This document shows, in pieces, positions 24,001-39,000 of a stretch of DNA of 64,000 nt. Both the position numbers and the translations under genes were made by a program. Numbering within the stretch: the stretch's first letter is position 1; each line of letters begins with the position of its first letter. Source of the DNA: Odobenus rosmarus divergens (Eukaryota; Chordata; Mammalia; Carnivora; Odobenidae); assembly GCF_000321225.1 (NCBI RefSeq), contig NW_004450660.1, positions 909,777 through 973,776 of the forward strand, in the 5' to 3' direction. A model generated the notes under the pieces. That model did no database searches, was not told the DNA's origin, and saw nothing but the letters and a program-made list of their open reading frames with translations.

Positions 24001-27000
24001 CCTAGGCTGTTAAGAAGTATCACTCCACACTGAGCCTGGTCCTAAAGGATGTTTAAAAAAATTTTAAGATTTTATTTATCAGAGAGAGAGAACACAAACA
24101 GGGGGAATGGCAGGCAGAGGGAGAAGCAGGCTCCCCCCCTGAGCAAGGAGCCCTGACATGGGACTTGATCCCAGGGCCCTGGGATCATGACCCGAGATGA
24201 AGGTGGACGCTAAATAGGACTCAACGACCCAGGCATCTCAGGATGTAAAAACTTTTAATGGAAAAACAATTCAGTTTACACAAAGCAATTACAGGGTAAT
24301 ATAAAGACAATATAACTGTACATTTTATTGCTTTAGTAGTTACACTGAAAAACTGCATAAATATGTATGGAATAAAGTCTATAAAAATGAAAACTATAAG
24401 GACATCTAGGTGGCTCAGTCGGTTAAGCATCCACCTTCAGCTCAGGTCAGGATCTTAGGATCCTGGGATTAAGCCCCCACATAGGGCTCCCTGCTTAAAG
24501 GGGAGTCTGCTTCTCTCTCTCCCTCTGCCCCTCTTCCAGCTCATGCTCTCTCTCCCCCTCTCAAATAAATAAGGTCTTCAATAGAAAAAAATGAAAATTA
24601 ATACTAGTATATATGGTAGAGAGCGTAAGTTTTGGTGCCGTAATTTCTCCCTTCATGGTGTTTGAGTTAAATCAGCTGAAGTGTATCTCTGTACCACAAT
24701 TTAAGCTTCAATAAAAGTCTGCTTAATTAAAACAACAAAAAAATCAAAAGGAATTAAGCAGAAGTCCTTAAGTCCTTCATTTACTAATGCTGAACCCTGT
24801 GGTTTATTTTAAGATCACATGAAGGGTTATTTCTACAAAATACCTGCTCTTACCTCTACAATCCTAGGAGAAGAAAACATAAAAGTTCACTCTAGACTTC
24901 AATACTCTTCAATTCTTAAACTTAAGAGTTCCCTCTTTAAAACCTGTTTAAAGACTGTAATAATGGAAGCACAAAGTGCTCTTGAAAGTTTGCAAAAAAT
25001 AAATAAATAAATAAATAAATCACATATTGAGACAATTGTATATCCACATGGAAGAGGATTAATTTGGACCCCTATACCTCACACCATGAACAAAACGTGC
25101 AAAAAGGAATAAAGGGGAAAAAAACTGATAAAATGACTTCACCAAATTTAAAGTTTTTATATTTCAAAGGGCACCACTGAAAAAATGAAAAAACAACTCA
25201 GAATGGGAAAAAATATCTGCAAATTATATATGATTATGGACTTATATTAAAAAATATATACAGAACTCTTATACAATTCAATAAGACAAATAATACAATT
25301 TAATAATGGGTAATGAATTTCAACAGGTATTTCTCCACAGAAGACATACAAATGGCTAACAAGTACTTAAAAAGATACTCAACACGGTCAACACTGATTT
25401 TTAAGTGAAATGCATTATTAAAAACCACAAAAAGATACCACTTCATATCCATTAGAATGGCTAAATGAAAGACAGATGGTAAAAGGTGTTGGTGAAAATA
25501 TGCAGAAACTGGAAGCTTTATCATATATTGTTGATGAGAATGTAAAATGGTACAGTCATTTTGGAAAATAGTTTGGCAGTCTCAAACTGTTAAGCTTATG
25601 TCCTAGCAATTCCACTCCTGATATCCACCCACCAAAAGAACGAAAAACATGTCCATACAAAAAGTTAGACATGAATGTTCCTATAGTAGCATTATCCAGA
25701 ATACTCACCACGTACAATCTCAATACCCATCAAAACTGATGAACAAAATGTGAAAGAGCCATACAGTGTACTGTTAATAAAGATACACAAGGTACTGACA
25801 CACTCTACAACATGAATCTTGAAAGCATTATGCTAAGTGAAAGAAGCCAGACATAAAACACCAATATATGATTCTATGTATGTAAAATATCCAGCAAAGG
25901 CAAGTCTATAAAGAAAATAGATTAGTAGTTACCTAAGACATAGAGGAAAATGGAGAAATAAATGCAAATGAGCACAAGGTTTCTTTTAAGGGAGATAGAA
26001 ATGTAAAATCAGAATGTGAAGACAGTTGCACAGCTCTCAATATACCAAAAATCATTAACTGAACACTTAAAATAGGGGAAATTTGTGGTAAACAGCTCAA
26101 TAAAACTGTTAAATAAATCACATTTCTATACTAATATTAAAATCCTGGATGTAAAACATGCAGAGAAAAAGTAAAAATGAATACTAACCTGTGTTCTGCC
26201 TCAAGTGAACTGGAAAGAACATCGGTTTGTGGGAAGGTTGAAGACCGAATGATCTGCTGGGAAATTACTGAGGCATTGCCATTCTCCTGTGGAATTTCAT
26301 TTTCATCAAAGTTTCGGTTTATATCCCTTTCTTGGTGAGTACTATTGCTGTTATGCAAATTAAATGAATCCTCATCCTGATTTTTAGGGAGTTAAAAAAA
26401 AAAGAATGAGTTAGAGAATATAGCTGTTGAAAACTTTAAATAGATTCTGGTTAGATTTCCATATAATAACTTAAGTATTATAATCATTAAATTCAGGAGA
26501 CCTTCTCAGAAGATATAAAAGTAAGCTGTGAAGGATACCCACGGCTTTCCGACTCTATGTCTTCACATTTATTCAACAAGCGGCATCAAAAGGATGAAAG
26601 TAGGCAAGACAGGACAACAGAGAAGAAAACATCATTTTGCACAGAACAACAGAATGATAAAAATTTATACAAAGAGTAAACTAGCCTTGCTTTCAGGGAG
26701 ATGAGTTTTTTTTTTTTTTAACGGAGATGACTATTTTGATTAAAGTTTATTCAAAGGTCTTAAATGGTATCTGCCCAAATATTTCAATGATATGTTAATG
26801 TCAAACCAAGAGTTACCTTCTCTGAGCCAGCATGACTTTCATCTTCATGTTCCTCTTCTACTCTGTCCCTTTTCAATGCTTTCAAAAATTCACTCTTCTT
26901 ATCAGTGCGCATACGTGTCAGTTTGGTTAGACGAGGCTGCTGATTAAGTTTGTCAACAGGTGAAGAGGAATTTGAGCGATTACACTAAGAAAAAAATTCA

Positions 27001-30000
27001 GAAATATTAATAAATACGTAGACAGAATCAATATAAAGTTAACTACCACAACTTCCTATTTCACCCTATTCACAATACAAAATTGATTTTAAAGTCTTAT
27101 TTTCCTCTATCCTTGTTTTATTTATACCACTGAATGAGTAAAATTCTTTTTCTTATCCCATAAAACAATTAAGGTCTGACACTACTAACAACTACTGTTC
27201 TAAATTGAGAGCTTAAATATAATTTTATAAAACAGATCGTAAACCTATTTAAATATGCCTATAATACATATAGGACAGAGTTCTAAGGCTCTAATTTAAA
27301 CAACTCCAATAAAATCTTTTTATAATTATTTACAAACAGATACACAGGGAGTTTATCAGATAGGATTTCACCAAGGAAAATGTGGCAGAGCAGGAGGGAG
27401 ATGGGGAGGGAAATGTACTAGAGTCCCTTTGTTTTTGGTGTTTTGTTTTGACAGTGGAATACAATAGAAAATAGAATGTTAAAACTCTGTGTCACAGGAT
27501 TTTTAGCCAAGGAAAACTACCATAATGCCAAACTGTTGGCAATAATGTCTACAGACCATAAGGAATCTAAGCCACTATTACCAGCTGAGAATGCTGGTCC
27601 TCTCATCCCAGTTCTAAATTTCTAACTTTACTGGTTTATTAAAAAACAGTAAATGAGGTGCTATGATGTTCCAGTACAGTACACAGGGCAATTTCAAGTG
27701 TAGCAACATAGAAACAAGTGTCTTTTGACCCTGAAGTAATCAGGGAACTCCCTGGTCTAGAAGCTTCAGAAACTTGGTCAAATGACAGAGAGATACTTAA
27801 CCTACCAGGCATTCAAAGTCCATAAAATGACAATATTCATCTTTCTCTTCCTCCTCTCCTCTCTGGCCCCTTGAGTGTTAACACTGATAAAATGTCTATC
27901 ATCCCCCAAAGATTATATGATACAAATCCTCATTTTTAGTCAAGGTTCAATCTTACAGCATAGCACAACTATCACAAACGTCAAAATTGCAATTGTCATA
28001 ATTCTTTTAAAAATTTGTACTTGTGGCTGATTGTTAAGTCGGCATTTCATTGTATTATTTTCTCTACATTTTAGGATACTTGGGAATTTTGTTTAAAAAT
28101 ATTTAAATTATTCCTACTTAAAAGTGCAAAAATGATTAGCAAAGATCAAAGTATCTCAAGCAAGTCTTCCGAAAGAACGGAAATACCTCATTTTAATATA
28201 TTCATTTAATGAATCTATGCCTTCTGCCCGTTAATTTGATTAAAATATGCTGCATTCCTCAGCAATAATTCCAGATGACATACCTCTTTCACTGAAGTTG
28301 TTGATGGACTAAAATTCTTGGCAGTTGATTTAAAAGCATTGAAGTTGCCAACACCATATGTAGACTCATGAGGGAAAGAAGTCCCAACTTTATTTTCTTT
28401 AGTTTGGCTTTTCCATTGTGTAGGCTAAAGAAAAACATACAAACATTAATGTGTTTCAAAAACAGATTATACGGAGAATAACAAAGTGAACCCTATAAAA
28501 TAAAAATGACTACATGCAACTCATAAAGCAATTATTTTTGTATTACATCTTAATCATTCCTACATATTTCTCTTTTATCTTTTCCTACAAATAAAATCAA
28601 AGGCTGGCATTCAGATAAAAACATCTGGCTGCAATGCTATTTTTTCAAAGTTTTATCAACCTAAAGTTAGGTTTGCTTTATCAAAAAACACAAGTAGGAG
28701 CTCCAAAAACATAAAACTGAACACCAAGAAAACACTATATATTATTAAGCATATATATCATAGATTCATCTGGCAAAACGAAATTTTAGATTCCATTTAC
28801 TACTAGTAAAACAAGAAAACCTATACATGGACAAACACACCATTTAAAAGGTAACTAAAATTAATGACACACAATGAGCCAACTCTTCCCACTTAAAAGT
28901 CAGTGCCCCACCAACAACCCTCTCACTTTGGTGTAAAATTTTTAACATTCTTTTCCTAAGTTAACTCAAATTAGTACCAACTTAAAACTTGCATTTTAAC
29001 AATTCAGAACTTACTTTTGTAGGTGGAGCAGCAGGTTTAGGGACTAAGCCTTTATAAACACTTGGACCAGTCCCGTTCTTAACTGGTTGTGATTGAAGAT
29101 TTCCTACCACTGGGAATCCAGATAGCTGTAAGTCTTTTGTATTACCTTTCTTAATGACCAGCATCCTTGGAGCTCTAGATTTAGGATTCGGAGGATATTC
29201 TGCATAAATAAAGCACAAGCAAGAGTTACACACAGCTAAATTTTAGCATAAAATTAAATCACCCAAAATACAGCATATTCCAAACCTTGATTATATTTAA
29301 AAATAATAGCTGCTTCCTGGGTAAAATAATTAAGCTAAATAAGTATGAGCTATATTCCTGCTTCAGAAAGAAAAGCTACAACATAATCAAACAGAATATA
29401 GCAAGAACTGAGCAATGTCAAGTAATACAGATGATTTCAGCTCAACGGTGGCCTAGAATATTAACTATGACCAAATCAAGATTAATCTACACTCTAACAT
29501 ATTTTTATTTTTGAAATGCAAATTTCACCCTAGTTGTGCCTAAGACTTGGAAGATAAAGTACATTATATTTTTGCCTTTTCCATTTTAAAAAGACATTTT
29601 CCCTAATTCCTTCTCATTATCTCACTTATATAGTTATTGCCAATAAACAAGAAACTACAGTCCCTCTATTTCTAAATTTCTACTAAAGTTATGACTAACA
29701 GAAAATAGATTTCTATTTTCACAATACCAAGTCATTCAAATATTTATTGGCCATCTAACTACAATGAAGGCATTATGCAAAAGTTACAGGGCAACGAATT
29801 CAATCCTTCTCAAGATAGTACTTTGAATAGCTGCTAACTCAAAGCGTTTTTCTCAAGAAAACTGCAGTTGTTAAAATATGAAAAACTGCCCACAGAGTTT
29901 AGTTTATGTATACCCCTAGAGTTAGTTAGTGTAGGTGTTACACGTGAGCATGCTCACAATTACTGTGGTGAAGTGTTTCCTCCCTTATAAAAATTCTCTA

Positions 30001-33000
30001 AGTATCAGTTTCATAGTTGGAGAGCTTAGGGTAAAAGAATGAACTTAAGGGGAGAAAGCTTAGAAAATCTAAATCAAAATTAGCATAATGAGTTGCCTAC
30101 ATGGTTTGTGAGGATGCCCAACCTCAAATAACTAAACCAAACTTTCTACTAAATCATCTCAAAAACTAAACTACACAAGGATTTGGAGGGACATGAAGGT
30201 ACTCTCAAAGTTTATCGGAGGCTTCAAACTCCTCAAAATATACAGCGGGTATGATGCTTCATTTATTTTAATGGTGAAGTACAAAAGAACAAGGACCTAG
30301 AGCAAACAGCAATCTTTGCACAGGTTAAACATATGGCTCACCTACTAAGGCAAACATTCCAACTTCTTGGAGGCCTTAAAAGACCTAAGAAATAAAGGCT
30401 AAGAAAGAAATCTTCAGGCACACAACACAGAAATTAAATAAGCAATATACAGCTTTTCTAAAGAACATACAAAATTAAGTCAACAAAACAAAAATTAAGG
30501 ATAAAGATCTCAAACACAGGTGAAAGCAGAATGCTAAAAATAGCACTAAACAATTTAAGTTTTGCAATTATTACTTCTGGTAAACAGATGATGACAGTGT
30601 GAATAAAATTGTAAAAAAAAAAAAAAGATTAAATTAGCAATTCTTAAAATTCAAATTTAAGAGAAATTCTTAATAGCCTGGTATTCAAATTCTAAATGAA
30701 AGTCAGGAATCTGGAATGAATGGTGCTAGGAAATGCAAACGGTATTAAGTTTGCAAGGTTTCAGAGAAATTCAAGTGTTGAAGCAGAGGACATTTCTATC
30801 AGTACACCACAATTAAAGAAATTCAAACATGACTGATAAGCACTTCCAGTTCAATATGGCCCATTAAGCACACATTTATCTTCTTTACCTTATAGTAGGT
30901 CCTTATGTTAAAATTACTATAATGAGGGAAGAAAACAAATACAACAGGAAAAGGGTCATCTGCAAGAGATGGTATCAACCCCACACTTCTAGAGAAAGAA
31001 AGAAAGAAAAAAACTTTAGCGTATCCACAAAGGAACCTAACAGCGGAGGATGGGACTAATCAACCTTACAAAATCTTGGATTATAAACAGGACTTGAAAA
31101 AAACCATACATGGCAGAGGGCAGAAGCGAAACTTTTGTTCAAAGACCAACCACTAAAAAAAGATCCCTACTAAAGGAAATCCTAAACAATGTACCGCAGG
31201 CAGAAGGAAAATGATCCCAAGTGGAAGGCTGAAGGTTCGAGGAAAAAAAAATATTTTGTGCATAAACAATCAAAATTAAAAGTCAAAGAGAAAGAGAATA
31301 GATAAGCAAAACAGGTATATTATCTTTAAGCCTCAACATAGTTCCTGACTACAAAATTCATTTTCCTAAATTTGGATTCTTAGACACCTAGAGCAAGAAA
31401 TATTCTGGCTTCTTCCTCAAAAAGGCCTTCAGTGCAAAGATAGAACACTCTATAAAAAAAGAATGTGAAGGGACGCCTGACTGGCTCAGTCAGTAGAGCA
31501 TGCAACTCTTGATCTCAGAGTCAGGAGTTCAAGCCCCACGTTAGGTGTGAAGTGTACTTAAAAAAAAAAAGAAGAAGAAAGGTGAAGCATAAGAAATAAA
31601 TCACAGAAGACTAAGCAGCAAAGTAAAAGATGATAAAGGTACCCAAAGGAAAATGATAGGGTTTGAGAGGGAAAAGCAGCAGACATGGTGCTAATGCATT
31701 GATCAGGCATTCATATTCAAATATTAGAGTACAGGTTAAGAACATGTACTGTGTACCAAATTTATAGAATCTTGCTCCAATCTTATGAACTCTCTTATCT
31801 ATAAAGTGAAAAACAAAAGTTCCTGTCACAGAGTTACTGTGAAAAGTTTTTTAAACAAATACTAAAAAAAATGTCCAAAAAGTCAAATACTATCCCCAAG
31901 ACGCTTCCAATTATATTTCAGTATTGTATCAAATTTTAGGTTGATTTAACATTATGGAAAATGAGAAAAATTGTGACAGAAATAAACGTAATACAGACTA
32001 ACTTATGTCCTGTGCAACTGTCCTGAATAAAATGAGCCTGACCATTTAAAAATAAGAAAGTGGGGGTGCCTGGGTGGCTCAGTCAGTTAAGCATCCAACT
32101 CTTGATTTCAGTTCAAGTCATGATCTCAGGCTCCCGGGACAGAGCCCCTCGTCAGGCTCTGAGCTCAGGAGTCGGCTTAGATTGTCTCCATCTCCCCACT
32201 TGCACGCTCCCTCTCTCAAAATAAAAATAAAAACGAGAACGTGTTCTTAACAGCAATCATTACATAAATGTAAAGGGTGATGGCAGCACTAGTTGCCAAA
32301 CTTAATTTGAGTCATTTATATTCACTTTATATTACGGTTGACCCTTGAATAACAAGGTTTGAACTGCACCAGTCCACCTATATGCAGGTTTTTTTCCCAA
32401 TAAATAAAAGTACAATTTCCTATTCCTTATGGTTTTCTGTTTTCTTTTCTCTAGCTTACTTTAAGAATATATAATACATGTAATATACAAAATATGTGTT
32501 AATCGCCTGTGCTAACAGTAAGGCTTCCAAACAATAATAACTATTAGAAGTTTTTTTTGGGGGGGGTCAAAAGTTATACATGGATTTTTGACTGAGTGGA
32601 CATTAAGGCCCCCAACTCCTGCATTGTCCAAAGGTCAACTGTTCTTACAAATGTGTTCATCTGTTCAGATTCTCTCTACAAATTCTCCTGACCTAAATCT
32701 TCCAAGTACTGAAGCTGTTGGATTCAAACAGTATCCAATGTCTCCTTCTCTACTTTCTCCATTACTTTGTCAACTAGTAAACTATATGAAAAAACCCAAT
32801 ATTTAAAAGAGAAAATTTACGTACTGGCGAAAGACTTTAACACTTAAATAAGTAAGTGCTTCCTTCTGTAAATTACATGACCTTATTATCTCATAAGTAG
32901 GTATTCTTTTAAATGTAAGTTTAAAACATCTGGAGGCAGAGTGCCTGGGTGGCTCAGTTGGTTAACCGTCTGCCTCTGGTTCAGGTCATGATCCTGGAGT

Positions 33001-36000
33001 CCTGGGATCGAATCCCATAGCAGACTCCCCTGCTTCTCCCTCTGTCCCTCACCCTGCTCAGGATCTCTCTCTCCTCCCCTCTTTTTCAAATAAATCTTAA
33101 AAAAAAAGAAAACACCTGAAGGCAAATATTGGTTTAAGATTTTCATACCATCATTTTCCACTATCCTCACAAACTGTAATCTAACAGAAACTGACTTTAA
33201 ATATCTCTTTATTATCTTGTTATTTATGCTCTCCCAAGATTTATGAATAGTCTTTTTCCTTAAACACAAAGTGAATGGTGGGAGGAGGATGAGCTCAATT
33301 CTTTGGAGAAAAAGTTATAATTAAAATAGTGCCATCTGTAGCACAAAGTAATTTGGTAACATGTATAGAGAGCGGACATCTCAATTTTTCATCCTGTCTT
33401 CCACTACTCTTCATGTAGGTATCTTGAATATATTTTTGGATTCAGTCCCTTATTACTTTATTCTTTGATCTCTCACTTAGAAATTCCTTTTGCTTTTTAA
33501 TAAGTCTACTAGAATATGCACTGCTTATTAGATTTGAACATAACTTAGCTAACATTCATTACACACCTGTAACATGATCAAGGATTTTATACAACAGATT
33601 GATTTTACAGTTAAATATTTTATACAATATTAACCATGCTTTTCTCATTAAAATTGTGATCATCCTCAGGATGCCTGGGTGGCTCACCCAGTTAAGCATC
33701 TGCCTATGGCTCAGGTCATGATCCTGGGGTCCTGGGATCCAGTCCCACATTGGGCTCCTTGCTCAGCGGGATGTCTGCTTCTCTCTCTGCCTGCTCTGCC
33801 TACCACTCCCCCTGCTTGTGCTCGCTGACAAATAAATAAAACCTTAAAAAAAAAAAATTGCGATCCTCATCTCACAGAAAATTCACTCAATAGATTAAGT
33901 CATCTGCCCAAAGTCTAAATAACCATTACGTAAGTAAAAGACCTAATGTCTGGACCCAGGTCTGTGGGATTCCAAAGCAAATACCCTTAACCACTATACT
34001 ATACTAGTGGAGAAAACGGAAATTAAAGTATTGCTAGGCCATATACTTCAAAATGTTTACCATCCCCAACTAAAAATACTACTAATAGGCGTATAACTAA
34101 ATGTTCAGAATGAGAAGCCTATTAAGTGCATACTACCAAGTGAGGTCAAAGTCCACTGTTTTCTGATGCCAAGTTACTGATTTAAGTTCCTTATTATCTT
34201 GATCTAAGAAAAGAGGCCATGTGAATGTGTGAACAAAAGCATATAGCCAAATGAAGGGTGAAATACCTGTGAATTAAATTTTCACACTAACTTGAAGAGG
34301 AAATTTAGTCACGTAAGACACAATAATACACAAATATCAAACTCAATCTGTACCACAGCAATTAAGACAACTTCCTATTGTGAACACTAATTTTAATGCA
34401 GAAAATTAAAAGTTTCTGATTTATATAAATTGATGCTGTTTTAGGGGCGCCTGGGTGGCTCAGTTGGTTAAGCGACTACCTTCGGCTCAGGTCATGATCC
34501 TAGAGTCCTGGGATCGAGTCCCGCATCGGGCTCCCTGCTCAGCAGGAAGTCTGCTTCTCCCTCTGACCCGCCCCCCTCTCATGTGCTCTCTCTCAAATAA
34601 ATAAATAAAATCTTTAAAAAAAAATTTGATGCTGTTTTAATCTTTTTGGTTTTCAATTTTTTTAAATTTTATGTACAGGGCGCCTGGGTGGCTCAGTTGG
34701 TTAAGCGACTGCCTTCGGCTCAGGTCATGATCCTGGAGTCCCGGGATCGAGTCCCACATCGGGCTCCTTGCTCAGCGGGGAGGCTGCTTCTCTCTCTGAC
34801 CCTCTTCCCTCTCGTGCTCTCTATCTCTCATTCTCTCTCTCAAATAAATAAAATCTTAAAAAAAAAAAAAATTTAAAAAAAATAAATTTTACGTACAAAT
34901 CTGTTTATAGTAATGTGAGCCTCAAAACAAATGAGATTCACTAACTTATAATTTATGCCAACAGTGGGGGTATGGTGTTTTTCTTTAACAAGATCCCCTA
35001 CATTACTCACACTTCTCAAAGAATAACAACTTACATGACGAATAAATAATACTTCTAACTGTGACCCACTGAAATTCAACTTGTCAAATTATCTAAAAAA
35101 ATCTTATTTTCCCTTTTCAACCTTGAACATATGTTGGAACACCTTTTTCTTCTCGTTGTAAGTTTAACAACTATTTTCATAAAAAATATTAAAGGAAAGT
35201 GGAGCCATTTCCACATATAAACTATCAAAAGAATGCTTTTACAAAGACATTCAAGAAGGATTATTCCTTTCTCTTAATTCTGTATACAAAAGTTCATTAA
35301 AAAAAACAACTTATTACTGGTTTTCATCATAATCTAACTCAATATAACATGTCACTCAATCTGTATGCTTTTGGCTACTATCATTGGAATTCTCTAGAAA
35401 ATAACCCATCTTTAAGAAATAGTCACTAATGTGCTTTTAGAAAGCTAAACAAATGAAAATGCTTCATTATCAAATATGAGCAAAAATCAGGAAAGATCAA
35501 GTTATCACGGAATAGACACAAAAATAAATGCTGAACTGAAACAAGACTATGCTTAAGTTAATTACTAGTGAATGAAATTTTTCATTATTTAGTATCTTAA
35601 GTACTAAATGTTAGCTTCTGCCAGTAATATATTGCTGACATAATCATCAACACAAAAACAGCCATAGGACTTCTGAAAACACACAAATCAACAGTCACTA
35701 ATTATGTCTCAAATAGCATACAAACACATACACATCATTTTTTCTCTTTCTCACCTCCCAAATAAATCAGTCACACAACTTAATATTTTTAAATTGTCAC
35801 AGGCACACTCAAGTACCTTTTTCTTTTAGTTTTAAATTATTAAGGACGTAGAGATAAATTTAGTAAGCATTAATCTTAGGCACTCAACAACAGTGATCCT
35901 AATTAAGATCAAAATAATAAAGAAGTCACAGATAAAAGCTACATGAAGGTGTTTCCAAAAAAGCTAATTAAGTTCTAAGTAAAATTAAACTTATGTAACT

Positions 36001-39000
36001 GTATTTTAAGCAGGTTAACTACTTTCCCTCAGGTATTTTTTTTTTTTTTTGGCTAGGATATTATTGCTTAGACTCTTGCAATTTCTGATCTACAAAAGGA
36101 CAGTTTCAGGGACAAACTGGTTTGTTTTTTTTAATATTTATTACATTTCTGTTATTAAATTTTTACTTACCTGGAAGGAAGTAGCACTAGAAAAGTTCTA
36201 CTGAAGTCTTTCCTAAAATTCTCTCATGTCTTCCTCAGGAACATTGCTATTTTAAATGTTGCAATGGGGAAAACAGTATTTGGGAACCCAAGGGGGAAGT
36301 GAGAAAGGAATAGTGAAGTGTAATACAATGAAAACTTCATTGTATTCCTATGGGAAGTACTGGGAATTTAACAGTTAATCAAGCCACAATTAACCATTTT
36401 CTTTTTTCTAATGCAGACACACTTCTTAGTTTACCTAAGGCACAGTAAAGAGTACATCTTCCTTTTAAACATCTTTTCAACTAGTGCTCAAAATCCTTAG
36501 ACCAACCCTGAAACAGCAGAACCAAAATCTTTATATTAATACATTTTATTCTCAATATTTTCAAAGATGTATTTGCCTTTAAATCATTTCTAAAATTATT
36601 AAATTAAGCAAGGATCAGTACCAATAGTATCTATAGGTAGTTTTATATGACAAATGCTGACATTGATTTTTAATTTACTTTCATTCTAATCAAATCCAAA
36701 TTATTCCTAATTTCTTAGAGATTCTATTTAACACCTTCCAGGTGGTTCTATATTCTTAAGCAATCAGCTGTTCCCAGAAAAACTGAATAATAAGGAAACA
36801 TACCTAAGAGAGGAGCTTGGGAGATTTTTTTGGTTGGGTATGTGTGTGTCTGGGCGTGTAGGCCTGGGGAGAGTGGTAGAAATACTAATTTGCAATACAG
36901 AAAAAACAATGCCATTCACATGGTTCTAACAAAAGTGTCTGACCACCCCCACCCCCACCCTCAAAAAGCCCTTAAATAAATCGGGAGATTAAAAGAAAAC
37001 AAGGTAATTCCCCAGAGTATCACCCCATAAATACAATAAAGAACAGCAGAGGAAGTGGCAAAGTTTAAAATAATGCCTTTGTCATTAGGACTAGTATGCT
37101 GTCACAAGCCACAATCCTTTTGTTTTGGTAAGTTGATAATTTTCAATAGGAAAATACAAATGAACATGTGTAGAAGTTCCAAAGTGGATTCATCACCTTT
37201 GAATTTGGCATCAAATAATTTTTCAGATATCAAATCTTCATATTAAAATTTTTCCATTATTTTAAACTTCACTTGAATCTTTAAAAAGCTGTCTGATTTG
37301 TACTATGAGTGCAGTTTAATCTGCTGTAAGATGCTATCAAATTAAACACAGCAGTTTTAATGAAAAGGGAGTCATTACCCAAAAAATGTCATTAAGTTTT
37401 GACAATCAAAAAGGCAAATAATTTCAAACATAGATTAGTTCCACAGGCAAATTTATACAATTATTTAATACTCTCTATGTATAACCATTTTTGTAAGTAA
37501 AAAGATTAATTTTATGTCACAGGATGATTAGAAGTACTTATCTTTCCAGTTAAGTAAGTTTTCAACTGTGAAAAACTAAAAATTATTTTAAACTAAGTTT
37601 TTTGTTTCCTTAGATTATCAGGCTGCTCTTGAAATGACATTGATTCATTACATTAACTTACAACCCTTAAAAAAAAACTGAATTCATGACTATACTTAAT
37701 GGTACTAATACGCGCAAATCAAGTCTTTCCAATCAAACTCTTTCTATCCCCAATATCCTGTTTTTAAAAGTGCTACCTTTTTATGTAGCTGAGCACTCAA
37801 AAACATATTTAAGAGTAAGTTTAATTCTAGCCTATTTATTTTTAAAAAACACAAAGAAGTGAAACCTACGAATATTTTATACCCCTCAAAGATAGATTAA
37901 AAATTACTTACCCCATACACCTGCAGCTAAAGATTTATTCTGATTTGGTTCTCTCTCATATTCAGGATTTAAAGACGGCTGAAAGAAATTGGAATAAAAA
38001 GAATAAAACAAATGTTCACACTGCCCACATATTTTAAAAATAAACCTTTTAGGGGCGCCTGGGTGGCTCAGTTGGTTAAACATCTGCCTTGGGCTCTCAG
38101 GTCATGATCCGAGGATCCTGGGATCCAGCCCTATGTCAGGCTCCCTGCCCATGCACACGCTCTGTCAAATAAATAAATAAAATCTTAAAAAAAAAAAAAA
38201 TAAGTAAACCTTTTAAAAGTAATCTCAAAACCATAACGAAGGGGCACCCGGGCAGCGCAGTTGGTTGAGCATCCAACTCAGTTTCGGCTTAGGTCATGAT
38301 CTCATGGATCCTGGGATAGAGCCCCACGTGGGCCTTGGCACTCAGTGGGCAGTCTGCTTGAGATTCTCTCCCCCTCTACCTACCCCTACCAGCCCCCACC
38401 AGGCGCATACTTGGGCACGCTCTCTCACATAAATTTAAAAAAAAAAAAAAAAAAAAAAGCATACTGGGGTGCCTGGGTGGCTCAGTCAGTTAAGTGTCTG
38501 CCTTCAGCTCAGGTCATGATCCCAGGGTCCTGGGATCGAGCCCTTGTATCAGGCTCCCGGCACAGCGGGAAGCCTGCTTCTCCCTCTGCTTGTGCTCCCT
38601 CTCTCACTCTCTGTCAAATAAAATCTTAAAAAAAAAAAAAAAAAAAGACTAATTATTCATAAACCTTACTTTCAGCTTATTCTGCTAACCATCCAAATGG
38701 TTACTATCTATTCTTACTTCCAGAGGGAAAACAAAGAAATAATCTTTAAATATTATTATCCTCAGGGTGCCTGGGTGGCTCAGTTGGTTAAGCGCCTGCC
38801 TTCAGCTTGGGTCATGATCCCAGGGTCCTGAGATAGAGCCCCACATCGGGCTCCCTATTCTGCGCTCCCAACCTTAGTTAGGCCTTCACACTAATTCTTC
38901 CCCTCTTCCTTCCTGTTTTAACAAAGATTACTCCTTACCAAGTAGGTCCCAGGTTAAATGTCACTTCCCTAGAGAAACCTCTCCTGACCTCCCAAAGTAG

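Larger units (their letters stand above)
19508..26188 (-). other. GPBP1 intron between eighth and ninth coding exons (6,681 bp)
   Basis: Contains SINEs, LINE-1 and MIR/L2 remnants listed separately. The stretch 19830-21200 and 21800-22870 shows no nameable element. Confidence 0.9.
29200..37911 (-). other. GPBP1 intron between fourth and fifth coding exons (8,712 bp)
   Basis: SINEs, a Tigger2-like element, MIR and LINE-1 pieces are listed separately. 29200-31100 and 34900-37900 hold no element I can name; the second stretch has no SINE. Confidence 0.9.
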
